From contig JAWQUS010000009.1 in assembly GCA_036365455.1 (NCBI GenBank), positions 3,750,001 through 3,814,000 of the forward strand: 64,000 bases of DNA. Reading direction: 5' to 3'. Shown one piece after another: positions 10,343-20,579 of the stretch. The notes beneath the pieces are model-generated. The model made no database searches. It saw only the letters and a program-made list of their open reading frames with translations, and was not told where the DNA came from. This DNA is from Macrosoma leucophasiata (lineage: Eukaryota > Arthropoda > Insecta > Lepidoptera > Hedylidae). The translations under genes and the position numbers were made by a program. The number at the start of each line of letters is the position of its first letter. Within the stretch, counting starts at the first letter, position 1.

Positions 10343-11972
10343 TGTAGGTGCCTAAGGGGTGGGAGGAGGGACGGGGAGCGGCGGTGAATTTATACTCGCC
10401 GATCCTATCAAGTAGGTCGGCGTAGTGCGTAATCACCGCGCACCTGTTTCTGTGATCGCCGTTTGTGCCTGCGATGGCGTGGGCGAATTCACGGAATTCC
10501 TTCATGTCGAAGGTTCCTAGAAAATCGAAGGCCTCCGCGATTACGTGCGCGTCGGCCGACATTGGGGGAGCGGACTTAGGTTGGATGGGCCTGGCCGCTG
10601 GTGGGGGGCGCCTCTGTCCCATAGATTGGGGGGCGGCCACCTTGGGGGTGCGCGCCTGCGACACCATGCTCGGGGGCTTGGCCCAGGCATTGGGGGTCGC
10701 AGGGGGCGCGGTGGAAAAGTGCGGTGAAGCACTTACATTGATGACTCGTTTGTTAGGAGTCGGAGTTGGCCGCTTGACCACCGCGATTTTAGCCTGCACC
10801 TGCGATGGCGCGGGTGCGTGGGCTTGCGGCGGTGCGGCCCTAGCGCTAGGGGCCTTGCGGCCCCTACCGCCTCTGGTGCCACGCGCTTTGCGGCGTGGGG
10901 CGCGTGGGCAACCGCGGTAGTTCGCGGTGTGCCCCGTCTGGCCGCAAAGTATGCAGCTCGGGGGCTCCTCACACGGTTTGGGGCGAGGGCAGTCTGCCGT
11001 GCCGTGGTCCCCGGTGCATTTAACGCACCTGGGGCGGGCGTAGCAATTACGGGCAGAGTGTCCGTATAGTTGGCACCTGTGGCATTGTCCGAGGAGCCCA
11101 CGGTTGCGTGGTGCTTCTACCCGGATGCCAGTGAGGCTGCATATGGAGGTTAGCCCATAGACACTCTTTCCATGGGGGGTCAGGGGCAGGGTTAGGAGTA
11201 CCATATCGTACGGCTCCTTCGTACGGCCATCGTACATTCGGTGCACCTCTTGCACCGGGTAATTTTGGGCCAGCAGATCCTCCTTGATGAGGTCTGTGCC
11301 CAGCTCCTTCGGGACGCGTCGCACCACGACGCGGAGCTGACGCTCTTCTTCTAAGGCATAGGTGTGGAATCCTATGTTGTCTGTGCGAAGCAGACGGGTG
11401 AGTGCACGGTGGTCGGCGCCAGTGCAACAGAGAATCCGAATTCCCTGTGGGGTGTTCGTCGCATGGGTGAATGCGACCTTTTGTGCGCGCATGATGCGCG
11501 ACACGCGGTCCCATTCTCCCTTCTCGCGCAAGTAAATGGGCGGAGGCGGCTTCGGCTTTCTGGCCGGCGCCTCGGGGACTTGGGAGGGCCCCTGGGATGG
11601 TTGGCTGCGCGAGATGTCGCGCGCCTCGCCATCATGGGCCATGGGGACGGGAGAGGGGCTCGTAGGGCCCTCTGGGGATAGGGGCGTCTCGGCGGCCCTC
11701 TTCGGAGGCGGAGGGGAAGCCATCTTGCGCCCCTTACGCTTTCCGGAAACCGGAATAAAGTCCGAGTCGTCCGAGTCCACTTCGGACTCGGAGCGGGAAG
11801 GTGGGAGCACCGAAGTCATTTCGGCGTCCGGGGAGAGCGGCGACTCTAAGTCAGCCTGCGTCTGGGCGGGGGACTCCTGCGCCAGATGGGCCTGGAGGTC
11901 CTCGAATATGGCGCTGTGCTGGTTCTTAAGGAACTGCAGCACTGCTGCCAGCATTTGGCTGGTATCAGCCAT
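10335..11972 (-). CDS. Family B ORF1, gag-like protein (545 aa, copy 1)
   Basis: RNA-binding structural protein of the element. The N-terminal helix-like segment (MADTSQMLAAVLQFLKNQ) is followed by an acidic, Ser/Pro-rich region to about 145. A Jockey-type pre-knuckle domain spans about 150-290 (YALEEERQLRVVVRRVP). Three CCHC knuckles follow: Cys297/Cys300/His305/Cys310, Cys316/Cys319/His323/Cys328, Cys340/Cys343/His348/Cys355. After a basic, proline-rich stretch, the C-terminus (about 490-545) could form helices. The start is the first in-frame ATG and follows a cluster of 5' UTR hairpins. Confidence 0.92.
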   Translation of the reverse strand: MADTSQMLAAVLQFLKNQHSAIFEDLQAHLAQESPAQTQADLESPLSPDAEMTSVLPPSRSESEVDSDDSDFIPVSGKRKGRKMASPPPPKRAAETPLSPEGPTSPSPVPMAHDGEARDISRSQPSQGPSQVPEAPARKPKPPPPIYLREKGEWDRVSRIMRAQKVAFTHATNTPQGIRILCCTGADHRALTRLLRTDNIGFHTYALEEERQLRVVVRRVPKELGTDLIKEDLLAQNYPVQEVHRMYDGRTKEPYDMVLLTLPLTPHGKSVYGLTSICSLTGIRVEAPRNRGLLGQCHRCQLYGHSARNCYARPRCVKCTGDHGTADCPRPKPCEEPPSCILCGQTGHTANYRGCPRAPRRKARGTRGGRGRKAPSARAAPPQAHAPAPSQVQAKIAVVKRPTPTPNKRVINVSASPHFSTAPPATPNAWAKPPSMVSQARTPKVAAPQSMGQRRPPPAARPIQPKSAPPMSADAHVIAEAFDFLGTFDMKEFREFAHAIAGTNGDHRNRCAVITHYADLLDRIGEYKFTAAPRPSSHPLGTYNG

Positions 11973-12513
11973 CTTGCGCTATGCGCAGAAAGGAAGTGTA
12001 ACTCCCTGCCCGCTCGGGGCAGGGAGGTGTGTACCTTTCACTTATCTGATCCGGGATTTGTGAGTCCCGGTTGTGTACCTATAAACCTAGCTAGTGTAAT
12101 AACAACCACTTACCTCGGTCCGGTCGGCTTGCGCCCGGACGGATAGTCCTAACACTAACCGATCCGACACCACAACTAACTAAAACGCGTGACCTACGTC
12201 CCTACGTAACCGCTTGTACAGTCCGTAGCGTACACGTCGGAGCACTGAGCACTACACTAAACGAACGCGAATAGACACCACGAACCAGGAAAACCTAAGA
12301 CGCAGCACCGAGAAGCGTTCGCAGCGAGAGGGCTTGACGGGCACAACACAAAAATGGACTCGTCCGAAATGGACTCGTCCGTAGCGGGGACTATGATAGC
12401 TAGTAGTCACGTCACGTGAGTGAGTGAGTGAGAGAGCGCGATAGTTCTTGTTCGGTACGGAGTGAGCGCGACAAGCGTGCGCTCGAGACAGACACCAAGC
12501 AAGAACTTGACAC
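11973..12513 (-). other. Family B 5' UTR, copy 1
   Basis: A 541-bp leader with perfect inverted repeats close to the ORF1 start: 12002-12011 with 12017-12026 (10 bp, 5-nt loop), 12051-12056 with 12065-12070, and 12118-12123 with 12135-12140. A 15-bp direct repeat lies at 12352-12366 and 12367-12381. I find no convincing TATA box at its 5' end, in line with use of the host promoter. Confidence 0.6.
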
Positions 12514-12523
12514 ACGCTTCGCG
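12514..12523. repeat. Target site duplication, right copy, family B unit 1
   Basis: acgcttcgcg, followed directly by the H3 core promoter sequence tggattccgg. Confidence 0.95.
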
Positions 12524-12537
12524 TGGATTCCGGACGA

Positions 12538-12545
12538 TATTTATA
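12538..12545 (-). promoter_or_regulatory. H3 TATA box, unit 1 (now drives element B)
   Basis: Minus-strand TATAAATA. In the empty unit 2 it lies 139 bp before the H3 ATG; here 5.4 kb of element separates them. The first transcribed base expected from this box falls at the element's 5' end. Confidence 0.9.
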
Positions 12546-12605
12546 TTGAAATACGTTCCATAAGCTAATCCCCACTCCCGTCTCAATCAACCCCTCTCTC
12601 ACTCT

Positions 12606-12655
12606 TTCTCGCTCGCTCGCTGGCTCGCTCGCTCGCTCGCTCGCTCGCTCGTCCG
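12606..12655. repeat. GCTC tetranucleotide repeat, unit 1
   Basis: About ten GCTC/GCTG copies upstream of the H3 TATA box; present at the same place in all units. Confidence 0.85.
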
Positions 12656-12820
12656 TCCGTCTCTCTTTTTATATCACCATCCATCAAATCACACAAATTC
12701 ATATTCCCTTCCTCTGGCCAGTCCGCCCGAAGCGCAATTTAACAAAAAAAAAAAAAAAAAAAAAAAAATAAAAATAAAATAAAAAAAAAAAAAATTATTC
12801 TTTCTTTCACTTATCATTAA

Positions 12821-12890
<70 letters not shown>

Positions 12891-13075
12891 CTGACTGCCT
12901 GCCTGCCTCTCGAGCCACTTCTTCATTCCTATATCCTCCTAACTGAGCAGTGACAATTTAATGATCATGAAAACAAATACGCAAACAAAACAAACGTTAA
13001 AAAATGTATTTATGGTATGTATGTATGTATGTATGTATGTATGTATGTATGTATGTATGTATGTATGTATGTATG

Positions 13076-13106
<31 letters not shown>

Positions 13107-13107
13107 A
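12821..13107. repeat. GTAA, GTAT and CTAT arrays, unit 1
   Basis: A perfect GTAA array of about 17 copies (12821-12890), then GTAT (about 15 copies) and CTAT (about 7 copies) from 13015. Offsets of +7278, +22606 and +45372 give the same arrays, at the same lengths, in units 2, 3 and 4. Confidence 0.9.
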
Positions 13108-13212
13108 TGTTTGTTTAATGTGTTTACACAAACGGCAGGCAGGCAGATTTGATTGATTGATTGACGCGTTGTCCCCATGGAGAAAACATAAATTTCATAC
13201 GATTCATATTGT

Positions 13213-13228
13213 GGCCCTGAAAAGGGCC
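13213..13228 (-). terminator. Histone mRNA 3' stem-loop, H2B unit 1
   Basis: Minus-strand GGCCCTTTTCAGGGCC, 73 nt past the H2B stop. Confidence 0.94.
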
Positions 13229-13301
13229 TTTTGAAAGCGAAGCGAGCGAAATGAACTTCATTCATACACACAACAGGCGCGCAAGTGTCAGTCTCCTCAC
13301 T

Positions 13302-13676
13302 TCACTTAGAGCTCGTGTACTTGGTGACCGCCTTCGTGCCCTCGCTCACGGCGTGCTTGGCGAGCTCGCCCGGCAGTAGGAGCCTAACGGAGGTCTGCAC
13401 CTCCCTGGAGGTGATCGTCGAACGCTTGTTGTAATGGGCCAGACGGCTCGCCTCGGCTGCGATCCTCTCGAATATATCGTTCACGAACGAGTTCATGATC
13501 GACATGGCCTTACTGGATATACCGGTGTCGGGATGCACCTGCTTGAGCACCTTGTAGATGTAAATGGCGTAGCTCTCCTTCCTCTTGTGCTTCTTCTTCT
13601 TCTTGTCGGACTTGGAGATATTCTTTTGAGCCTTGCCAGATTTCTTGGCGGCCTTACCACTTGTCTTGGGCGGCAT
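13302..13676 (-). CDS. H2B: Histone H2B (unit 1)
   Basis: Core histone that dimerises with H2A. 124 residues: a Lys-rich tail ([18 protein letters not shown], then a [13 protein letters not shown] patch), histone fold from about 35, and the C-terminal helix ending AVTKYTSSK with the conserved ubiquitination-site lysine. The helix-3 region reads [10 protein letters not shown] instead of the widespread REIQTAVRLL; I recall this form from Lepidoptera. No intron. A TATA-like TAATAAAAA lies at 13813-13821, 145 bp before the ATG, with a reverse CCAAT box at 13878-13882. The promoter is uninterrupted, as in all four units. Confidence 0.97.
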   Translation of the reverse strand: MPPKTSGKAAKKSGKAQKNISKSDKKKKKHKRKESYAIYIYKVLKQVHPDTGISSKAMSIMNSFVNDIFERIAAEASRLAHYNKRSTITSREVQTSVRLLLPGELAKHAVSEGTKAVTKYTSSK

Positions 13677-13812
13677 TTTAAACGCACGAGCAATGCAACA
13701 CTGTTATTAATTTAATAATACACACACGGTACGCACGCGGCGGGCGGCGAGAGAGATGTTTACTGTACGAGAATCGAACAGTAAATGTATCCACATACCC
13801 CGAATGCCGAGG

Positions 13813-13821
13813 TTTTTATTA
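13813..13821 (-). promoter_or_regulatory. H2B TATA-like box, unit 1
   Basis: Minus-strand TAATAAAAA at the same distance from the ATG as the other core-histone boxes (about 145 bp). No element is inserted downstream of it in any unit. CATTCG at 13801-13806 is too close to the box to be the start site. Confidence 0.6.
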
Positions 13822-13877
13822 CGCTACGGGTGCGCTACAAGTGGTGTTAGTAGATAGTTGAACAATGGGGATTCGGA

Positions 13878-13882
13878 CCAAT
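13878..13882 (-). promoter_or_regulatory. CCAAT box (reverse), H2B upstream, unit 1
   Basis: ccaat on the plus strand (ATTGG in gene sense), about 60 bp upstream of the H2B TATA-like box. A common histone promoter motif, but five bases can occur by chance. Confidence 0.4.
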
Positions 13883-14032
13883 CAGAGACGAAGACGCACG
13901 CAAGCACACCTCCCCCCCTCCCTGCCTCAACGTACAGCAAGACATAATTATTATTACTAATAAAAAAAATAAAAAAAAAAAAAAAAACATGTATTTTATA
14001 TACGTATCTTCTAAGAAATTATGTCAGCCAAA

Positions 14033-14063
<31 letters not shown>

Positions 14064-14078
14064 TACCTAACACCGAAC

Positions 14079-14113
14079 GGTGCGGCGGGCGAGCGGAGCT
14101 CGCCCGCCGCACC
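14079..14113. repeat. Perfect 16-bp GC hairpin, unit 1
   Basis: Arms 14079-14094 and 14098-14113 are exact reverse complements (start ggtgcggcgggc) with a 3-nt loop gga. It is a GC island in an A-rich spacer and is present unchanged in all units. Not a tRNA or histone stem-loop. Confidence 0.85.
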
Positions 14114-14351
14114 CTTCGACCTAACCTGGCTAAGTCGGGGGCGCCCACGGTGCCAGTCTTGACTGCCCAAGGAGAGATTCGATTCATTATTCTACTCCCC
14201 CTAATATTACTACCTGCGCTGCTGCTGTTCTACATACCATCTGGTTTATTTAAAATGTTCAATAATATTACACTGTAATTGTTGTTGTAATTGACGGCTG
14301 CCGTTCGGAGAAACGTCTTCATTAATTAATTACTAACATGAAACATATTGT

Positions 14352-14367
14352 GGCCCTGAAAAGGGCC
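14352..14367 (-). terminator. Histone mRNA 3' stem-loop, H2A unit 1
   Basis: Minus-strand GGCCCTTTTCAGGGCC, 112 nt past the H2A stop. Confidence 0.94.
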
Positions 14368-14479
14368 TTTTAACTAAGTAGGTATGTATAATTATGTTGC
14401 ATTTTAAATATGTACGTATACATACACATACATCATAAAATATACCATACCCTACGTACGTACGCTTAATAATTTAATT

Positions 14480-14863
<384 letters not shown>

Positions 14864-14974
14864 TTAATTAATGAATAAACTCACAATTACACAAGATAGC
14901 GTAACGCGCGCGCCAGCCAGCGATTCAACGAACGATCGGCAGGGAATAGATTTTTGGATTTAGCGTGCTCACGG

Positions 14975-14982
14975 TATTTATA
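14975..14982 (-). promoter_or_regulatory. H2A TATA box, unit 1
   Basis: Minus-strand TATAAATA. The family C target used in unit 2 (equivalent 14948-14960) lies 14 bp after this octamer and is empty here. Confidence 0.9.
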
Positions 14983-15307
14983 TGGAATGAAAGCTGAGAG
15001 AGGAGGCAGAGTAGTAGTGGGGAACGATGACCGAACGTGAAACGACACGACGCGATACGAGAGAGAAGGTGTGAACGAGACGGATGTAGGTAGGTGTATG
15101 TATTTTGTTGAGACTTGTTTTGACTTGACTTGACTTGACTCGACTCGATAGAGACTCGATAGAATAGAATAGAACAGAACAAGAGTATGTAATAGTATGT
15201 ATTTGTTTTATGTTTGATGTGTGTACATGATATTATGTTTATGACGTCATGTAGTCGGGCAGTCGGGCGGGCCGTAGCGTGTATTTTTAAAGGTGTACGC
15301 CGTAGTG

Positions 15308-15355
15308 GAGCAAGCAAGCAAGCAAGCAAGCAGTTAACAAACATACATACATACA

Positions 15356-15389
<34 letters not shown>

Positions 15390-15664
15390 ATGAGACCATT
15401 ATATGATTATAACACCGATATATTTAGGTAGGTAGGTAGGTAGGTAGGTAGGTAGGTAAACAAACTCGCTTATTTGTTGACTAAGAGGAATGCAGTATCA
15501 GACAGACAGACAGACAGACAGAGCAATACTATATGTTATGTTATGTATGTATGTATGTATGTATGTAATCTTATAAAACCCCGTTAACCACCCAATCCAT
15601 GACATGTTCATCATGAACTCTTACTCTACGCTCATAGGTAGGTAGGTAGGCAGGTAGGCAGGTA
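15308..15664. repeat. Cluster of tetranucleotide repeats, H2A-H1 spacer, unit 1
   Basis: Successive arrays of GCAA, CATA, CTTA, GTAG, CAGA, TATG and GTAG/GCAG within 360 bp. The same cluster recurs in units 2, 3 and 4. Confidence 0.85.
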
Positions 15665-15790
15665 TATATAAATGATGTGATGAGTTTATTATTATCATCA
15701 CGTTAAGTTTATATTGACGTAAGCGCTCGCAGAAACTGAACATTGTAGGTAAGTACTTAATAGATACCTACATTTCGCGATGGATATGTT

Positions 15791-15806
15791 AGCCCTGAAA
15801 AGGGCT
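15791..15806 (-). terminator. Histone mRNA 3' stem-loop, H1 unit 1
   Basis: Minus-strand AGCCCTTTTCAGGGCT. The outer pair is A-T instead of the G-C of the four core histone genes, so the stem stays paired. It is 127 nt past the H1 stop, across an AGCC repeat. Confidence 0.93.
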
Positions 15807-15876
15807 TTTTAAACAGTGCGCGCGCGCGCGCCCGAGGCGGCGGCGACGACAGCACCACCAGAAGCAGTAGCTTAAG

Positions 15877-15877
15877 C

Positions 15878-15927
<50 letters not shown>

Positions 15928-15928
15928 A
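15877..15928. repeat. GGCT tetranucleotide array in H1 3' UTR, unit 1
   Basis: About 12 GGCT copies between the H1 stop and its stem-loop, so it would be transcribed as AGCC repeats. Confidence 0.9.
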
Positions 15929-15933
15929 GCTAA

Positions 15934-16641
15934 TTACTTCTTGGCGGCGCCCGCCTTTTTAGCGGCGGGCTTGGATTTGGGCGCTGCCGCAGCCTTCTTC
16001 GGTTTGGGAGCTTTCGGTTTCTTGGTAGGAGGTTTGGCGGTTTTCTTGGCCTTCGGAGCTGCGCTCTTGGACTTGGCGGGCGTGGCGGCCTTCTTGGCGG
16101 CTGCCGGCTTCTTCTTAGCGGCGGCTGGCTTCTTCTTTGCGGCGGCCGCCTTCTTGTCCTTAGTTGCGGCGGAAGACTTCGCTTTCGATGGCGAAGCGGA
16201 TGATGAAGAGGCGGCTGCGGATTTCTTGCCACCCTTGGTTGCTGCGCCGCCCTTAGCACCTTTACCACCGGTCGGTTTCTTCGAGGCGGCGGCGGCGGCG
16301 GACTTAGACTCCAGCTTGAACGAACCGGACGCGCCCTTGCCCTTCGTCTGTATCAAAGCGCCGGATTCCACAGCACTCTTTAGATATTTTCTTATGAAAG
16401 GTGCCAGTTTCTCAGCGTCGACATCGTACTGTGCGGCTATATATTTCTTGATGGCTTGGAGCGATGATCCGCTGCGCTCTTTCAGCTCCTTGATGGCACT
16501 GTTCACCATTTCACTGGTCTTCGGGTGAGTCGGTTTCGCCTTCGGTTTTTTCGCACCACCGGCCCCCGACGCGGAAGATTTCGGCTTCTTCGCGGGGGTC
16601 GCCGGCGCTGGAATATCGTTAGCTACGGCGGTATCGGCCAT
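15934..16641 (-). CDS. H1: Linker histone H1 (unit 1)
   Basis: Linker histone, 235 residues. N-tail [19 protein letters not shown], winged-helix globular domain at about 39-110 ([18 protein letters not shown] to GASGSFKL), then a Lys/Ala/Pro-rich C-tail with repeated [11 protein letters not shown] motifs. The start and length match insect H1 proteins; MADTAVA is familiar from silkworm H1. No intron, and a histone stem-loop follows, so it is the replication-dependent form. The upstream region has no textbook TATA box. An Ala-rich frame on the opposite strand is a shadow of the Lys/Ala codons. Confidence 0.97.
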   Translation of the reverse strand: MADTAVANDIPAPATPAKKPKSSASGAGGAKKPKAKPTHPKTSEMVNSAIKELKERSGSSLQAIKKYIAAQYDVDAEKLAPFIRKYLKSAVESGALIQTKGKGASGSFKLESKSAAAAASKKPTGGKGAKGGAATKGGKKSAAASSSSASPSKAKSSAATKDKKAAAAKKKPAAAKKKPAAAKKAATPAKSKSAAPKAKKTAKPPTKKPKAPKPKKAAAAPKSKPAAKKAGAAKK

Positions 16642-17718
16642 TGTTATTCTAGATGTAATTATAAGGCAAAAAAATTAATTAATTACACACTGACACACGC
16701 GCACGCAACACACAAGCACTAACGCGAACGAGCCAAGTATAAATTGTTGAATATTTAAAAGTAACAAGACGATATTTTTTTAGTTAGTTCTAAAAACAAA
16801 CGCCAGTTAGCGCCACTGGTTAATAAGAATGAAACAACACCGTCACGAAATCCTCGATGCCGCAAGACGTTTTCTCGTACAGGCACATAAAACTTTTCAC
16901 TAACACGTGTCTATTCGAAAGCTTTTTTTAAATAGAAATAATATAATTGAAGATTAAAACGAGCATATTGCGCGATGCGCATGAGACTGGTTGAGTTTTG
17001 ATAGAACACATTCAGCGCCCGATGTTGTTAGAGCGATGATATGAACGATTAAATTCTGTACTTGTCTTCGTACGAACCGGGACTCAAGTTTAAAATGATA
17101 TTTTCTCTATTTAAAATCAATTTATTCGCATTGCGGTCGCGGTATGTAAAGAGCGAAGGCCCCAACCTTATTTAGGATCGATTAACAGCCTACGTAAACC
17201 GTCCACGGGATGAATATCGAGACTCTCATGACGGAGGTCGTAAAACACGCGTCGTCAAGAAGCAAGCACGACTCCATCAAAGGGACGAGGCGAGGTAGGA
17301 TAATCGAATATAGCGTCGTTCATATAACATAGAGAGATACTTATTATATTCATATATATATATTTATATATAAATATATATAGTTATATACAAATGGGAT
17401 CAATGATGAACGCTGAAATTAACCATGATTCCCTCGCGCCTCCAGCCGCATAGTACGCGAAGCGCGAATCAACGATGAAATTTATTTATGTTTGTACTCA
17501 TATTGTAATTATCGTATATGTATAATATAATTATTGTAATTATCATCATGTAACAACAACTACCACCACCACCAACCAATCTCTATATGTTGCTGACTAA
17601 AAGGTTGTCTGGAAGAAATCGCACTTTTTGCGATAAGACCGCCTTTTGTACTATTGTTCTTTCTTTTCTTGGTTTTATAATTTTGTTTATTTTTACCTGG
17701 TGTACAATAAAGTGTATG

Positions 17719-17754
<36 letters not shown>

Positions 17755-18016
17755 TATACACATACATACATTATTATTATAATATACATATATTTTTTTA
17801 TACTTGGCTTATAATTCTTACATCCTACGACGATCTAGCTTTGTGATTTTGTGCATGTATCAATACACCTCGACAGATATGTATTTATTTATGTATGTAT
17901 GTGTGTATGTATGTATGTATGTGCATGCATGTTATGAATTCAGAATATTTATAATAATTGACGCCTTGCATAGCGAAACTTGCATTACGTAAGATTGTAT
18001 CAACTGATATATGTGC
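16642..18016. other. H1-H4 intergenic spacer between units 1 and 2
   Basis: Full-length version of the spacer that element A interrupts at the left. The first 160 bp carry the H1 leader and promoter; the rest is AT-rich with TA and TATG repeats and no supportable gene or RNA. Confidence 0.8.
16752..16782 (-). promoter_or_regulatory. Possible H1 core promoter AT boxes, unit 1
   Basis: Two weak candidates in gene sense: TTTAAATA (16752-16759) and TAAAAAAA (16775-16782), 118 and 141 bp before the H1 ATG. The second matches the spacing of the core-histone boxes. Drosophila H1 is known to lack a TATA box and to depend on TRF2, so neither may be used. Confidence 0.3.
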
Positions 18017-18032
18017 GGCCCTGAAAAGGGCC
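18017..18032 (-). terminator. Histone mRNA 3' stem-loop, H4 unit 2
   Basis: GGCCCTTTTCAGGGCC in gene sense, same 203-nt distance from the stop as in unit 1. Confidence 0.93.
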
Positions 18033-18235
18033 TTTTTGTTAAAACAATAATTGTTTCATTTCTCCTTTAATATCCCGTTGTGTGCGTGTGGATATAGATC
18101 AATGCTTATTGTGTGTACTTGCTTGCTTGCTTGCTTATCATTCACGTGTTGTAACATTAATAATCGATCTTCAACGCACACGCAAGAGGAAAATGAAGAT
18201 GAAGAAACAACGAAAGCCACGACGAACCATCTCCT

Positions 18236-19210
<975 letters not shown>

Positions 19211-19226
19211 GGCCCTGAAAAGGGCC
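19211..19226 (-). terminator. Histone mRNA 3' stem-loop, H3 unit 2
   Basis: GGCCCTTTTCAGGGCC in gene sense, 47 nt past the stop. Confidence 0.94.
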
Positions 19227-19273
19227 TTTTTTTTTTGTTTAGGTAGAGGTAGGTAATATTACCATGTACTTTT

Positions 19274-19720
<447 letters not shown>

Positions 19721-19791
19721 TTAATTAAGGAACAACGAGCCGAGTTGTTTACTAACGCGTCCGTCCAACGTACCTACGGTCGAATCTCTGA

Positions 19792-19801
19792 ACGCTTCGC
19801 G
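19792..19801. other. Empty target site for family B at H3
   Basis: Single copy of acgcttcgcg, flanked by ctctga and tggattcc. In units 1, 3 and 4 the same 10 bp flank family B on both sides. The nick is after 19801, 22 bp from the first base of the TATA box. Confidence 0.93.
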
Positions 19802-19815
19802 TGGATTCCGGACGA

Positions 19816-19823
19816 TATTTATA
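19816..19823 (-). promoter_or_regulatory. H3 TATA box, unit 2
   Basis: TATAAATA in gene sense, with GTTCAG starting at position 31 counted from its first base. Confidence 0.92.
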
Positions 19824-20098
19824 TTGAAATACGTTCCATAAGCTAATCCCCACTCCCGTCTCAATCAACCCCTCTCTCACTCTTTCTCGCTCGCTCGCTG
19901 GCTCGCTCGCTCGCTCGCTCGCTCGCTCGTCCGTCCGTCTCTCTTTTTATATCACCATCCATCAAATCACACAAATTCATATTCCCTTCCTCTGGCCAGT
20001 CCGCCCGAAGCGCAATTTAACAAAAAAAAAAAAAAAAAAAAAAAAATAAAAATAAAATAAAAAAAAAAAAAATTATTCTTTCTTTCACTTATCATTAA

Positions 20099-20168
<70 letters not shown>

Positions 20169-20353
20169 CTGACTGCCTGCCTGCCTCTCGAGCCACTTCT
20201 TCATTCCTATATCCTCCTAACTGAGCAGTGACAATTTAATGATCATGAAAACAAATACGCAAACAAAACAAACGTTAAAAAATGTATTTATGGTATGTAT
20301 GTATGTATGTATGTATGTATGTATGTATGTATGTATGTATGTATGTATGTATG

Positions 20354-20384
<31 letters not shown>

Positions 20385-20490
20385 ATGTTTGTTTAATGTG
20401 TTTACACAAACGGCAGGCAGGCAGATTTGATTGATTGATTGACGCGTTGTCCCCATGGAGAAAACATAAATTTCATACGATTCATATTGT

Positions 20491-20506
20491 GGCCCTGAAA
20501 AGGGCC
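20491..20506 (-). terminator. Histone mRNA 3' stem-loop, H2B unit 2
   Basis: GGCCCTTTTCAGGGCC in gene sense. Confidence 0.94.
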
Positions 20507-20579
20507 TTTTGAAAGCGAAGCGAGCGAAATGAACTTCATTCATACACACAACAGGCGCGCAAGTGTCAGTCTCCTCACT

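Larger units (their letters stand above)
7137..12513 (-). mobile_element. Family B non-LTR retrotransposon, copy 1, in the H3 core promoter
   Basis: A 5,377-bp element bounded by the 10-bp duplication acgcttcgcg. Minus-strand order: structured 5' UTR (12513-11973), ORF1, ORF2, a 68-bp 3' UTR, then a 36-nt poly(A) tail (T36 at 7137-7172). Both ORFs are intact, so it looks autonomous. It is inserted between the H3 TATA box (12538-12545) and the H3 leader: the 3' junction is 22 bp from the first TATA base, and the element's 5' end falls about 33 bp from it, where transcription would start. I infer it uses the H3 promoter. ORF make-up suggests the Jockey group; I do not recognise a named family. 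Confidence 0.95.
12524..13212. other. Stranded H3 upstream region and H3-H2B spacer, unit 1
   Basis: Holds the H3 TATA box, then GCTC repeats (12606-12655), A-rich runs (12744-12794), a GTAA array (12821-12890), and GTAT and CTAT arrays (13015-13107). No gene is supported. It ends at the H2B stem-loop. Confidence 0.8.
13677..14351. other. H2B-H2A intergenic region, unit 1
   Basis: Contains the H2B leader and promoter (to about 13890), A-rich runs (13960-13990, 14029-14063), a long perfect GC hairpin (14079-14113), and AT-rich sequence leading to the H2A stem-loop. No gene is supported. Confidence 0.8.

Noticed and set aside
12744..12794. Poly(A) run as the tail of another retroelement
   Set aside because: No target duplication or element body on either side, and it is present in every unit including the empty one.
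12821..13107. CRISPR-like or centromeric array
   Set aside because: Simple tetranucleotide repeats without spacers in eukaryotic DNA.
13801..13806. CATTCG as the H2B cap site
   Set aside because: It lies about 15 bp from the TATA-like box, too close for a start site.
15941..16528. 195-codon Ala/Phe-rich plus-strand frame opposite H1
   Set aside because: Mirror of the Lys/Ala codons of the H1 tail; no independent support.
16642..18016. tRNA, 5S or snRNA gene in the H1-H4 spacer
   Set aside because: No A/B box pair, cloverleaf or snRNA core could be found on reading both strands.
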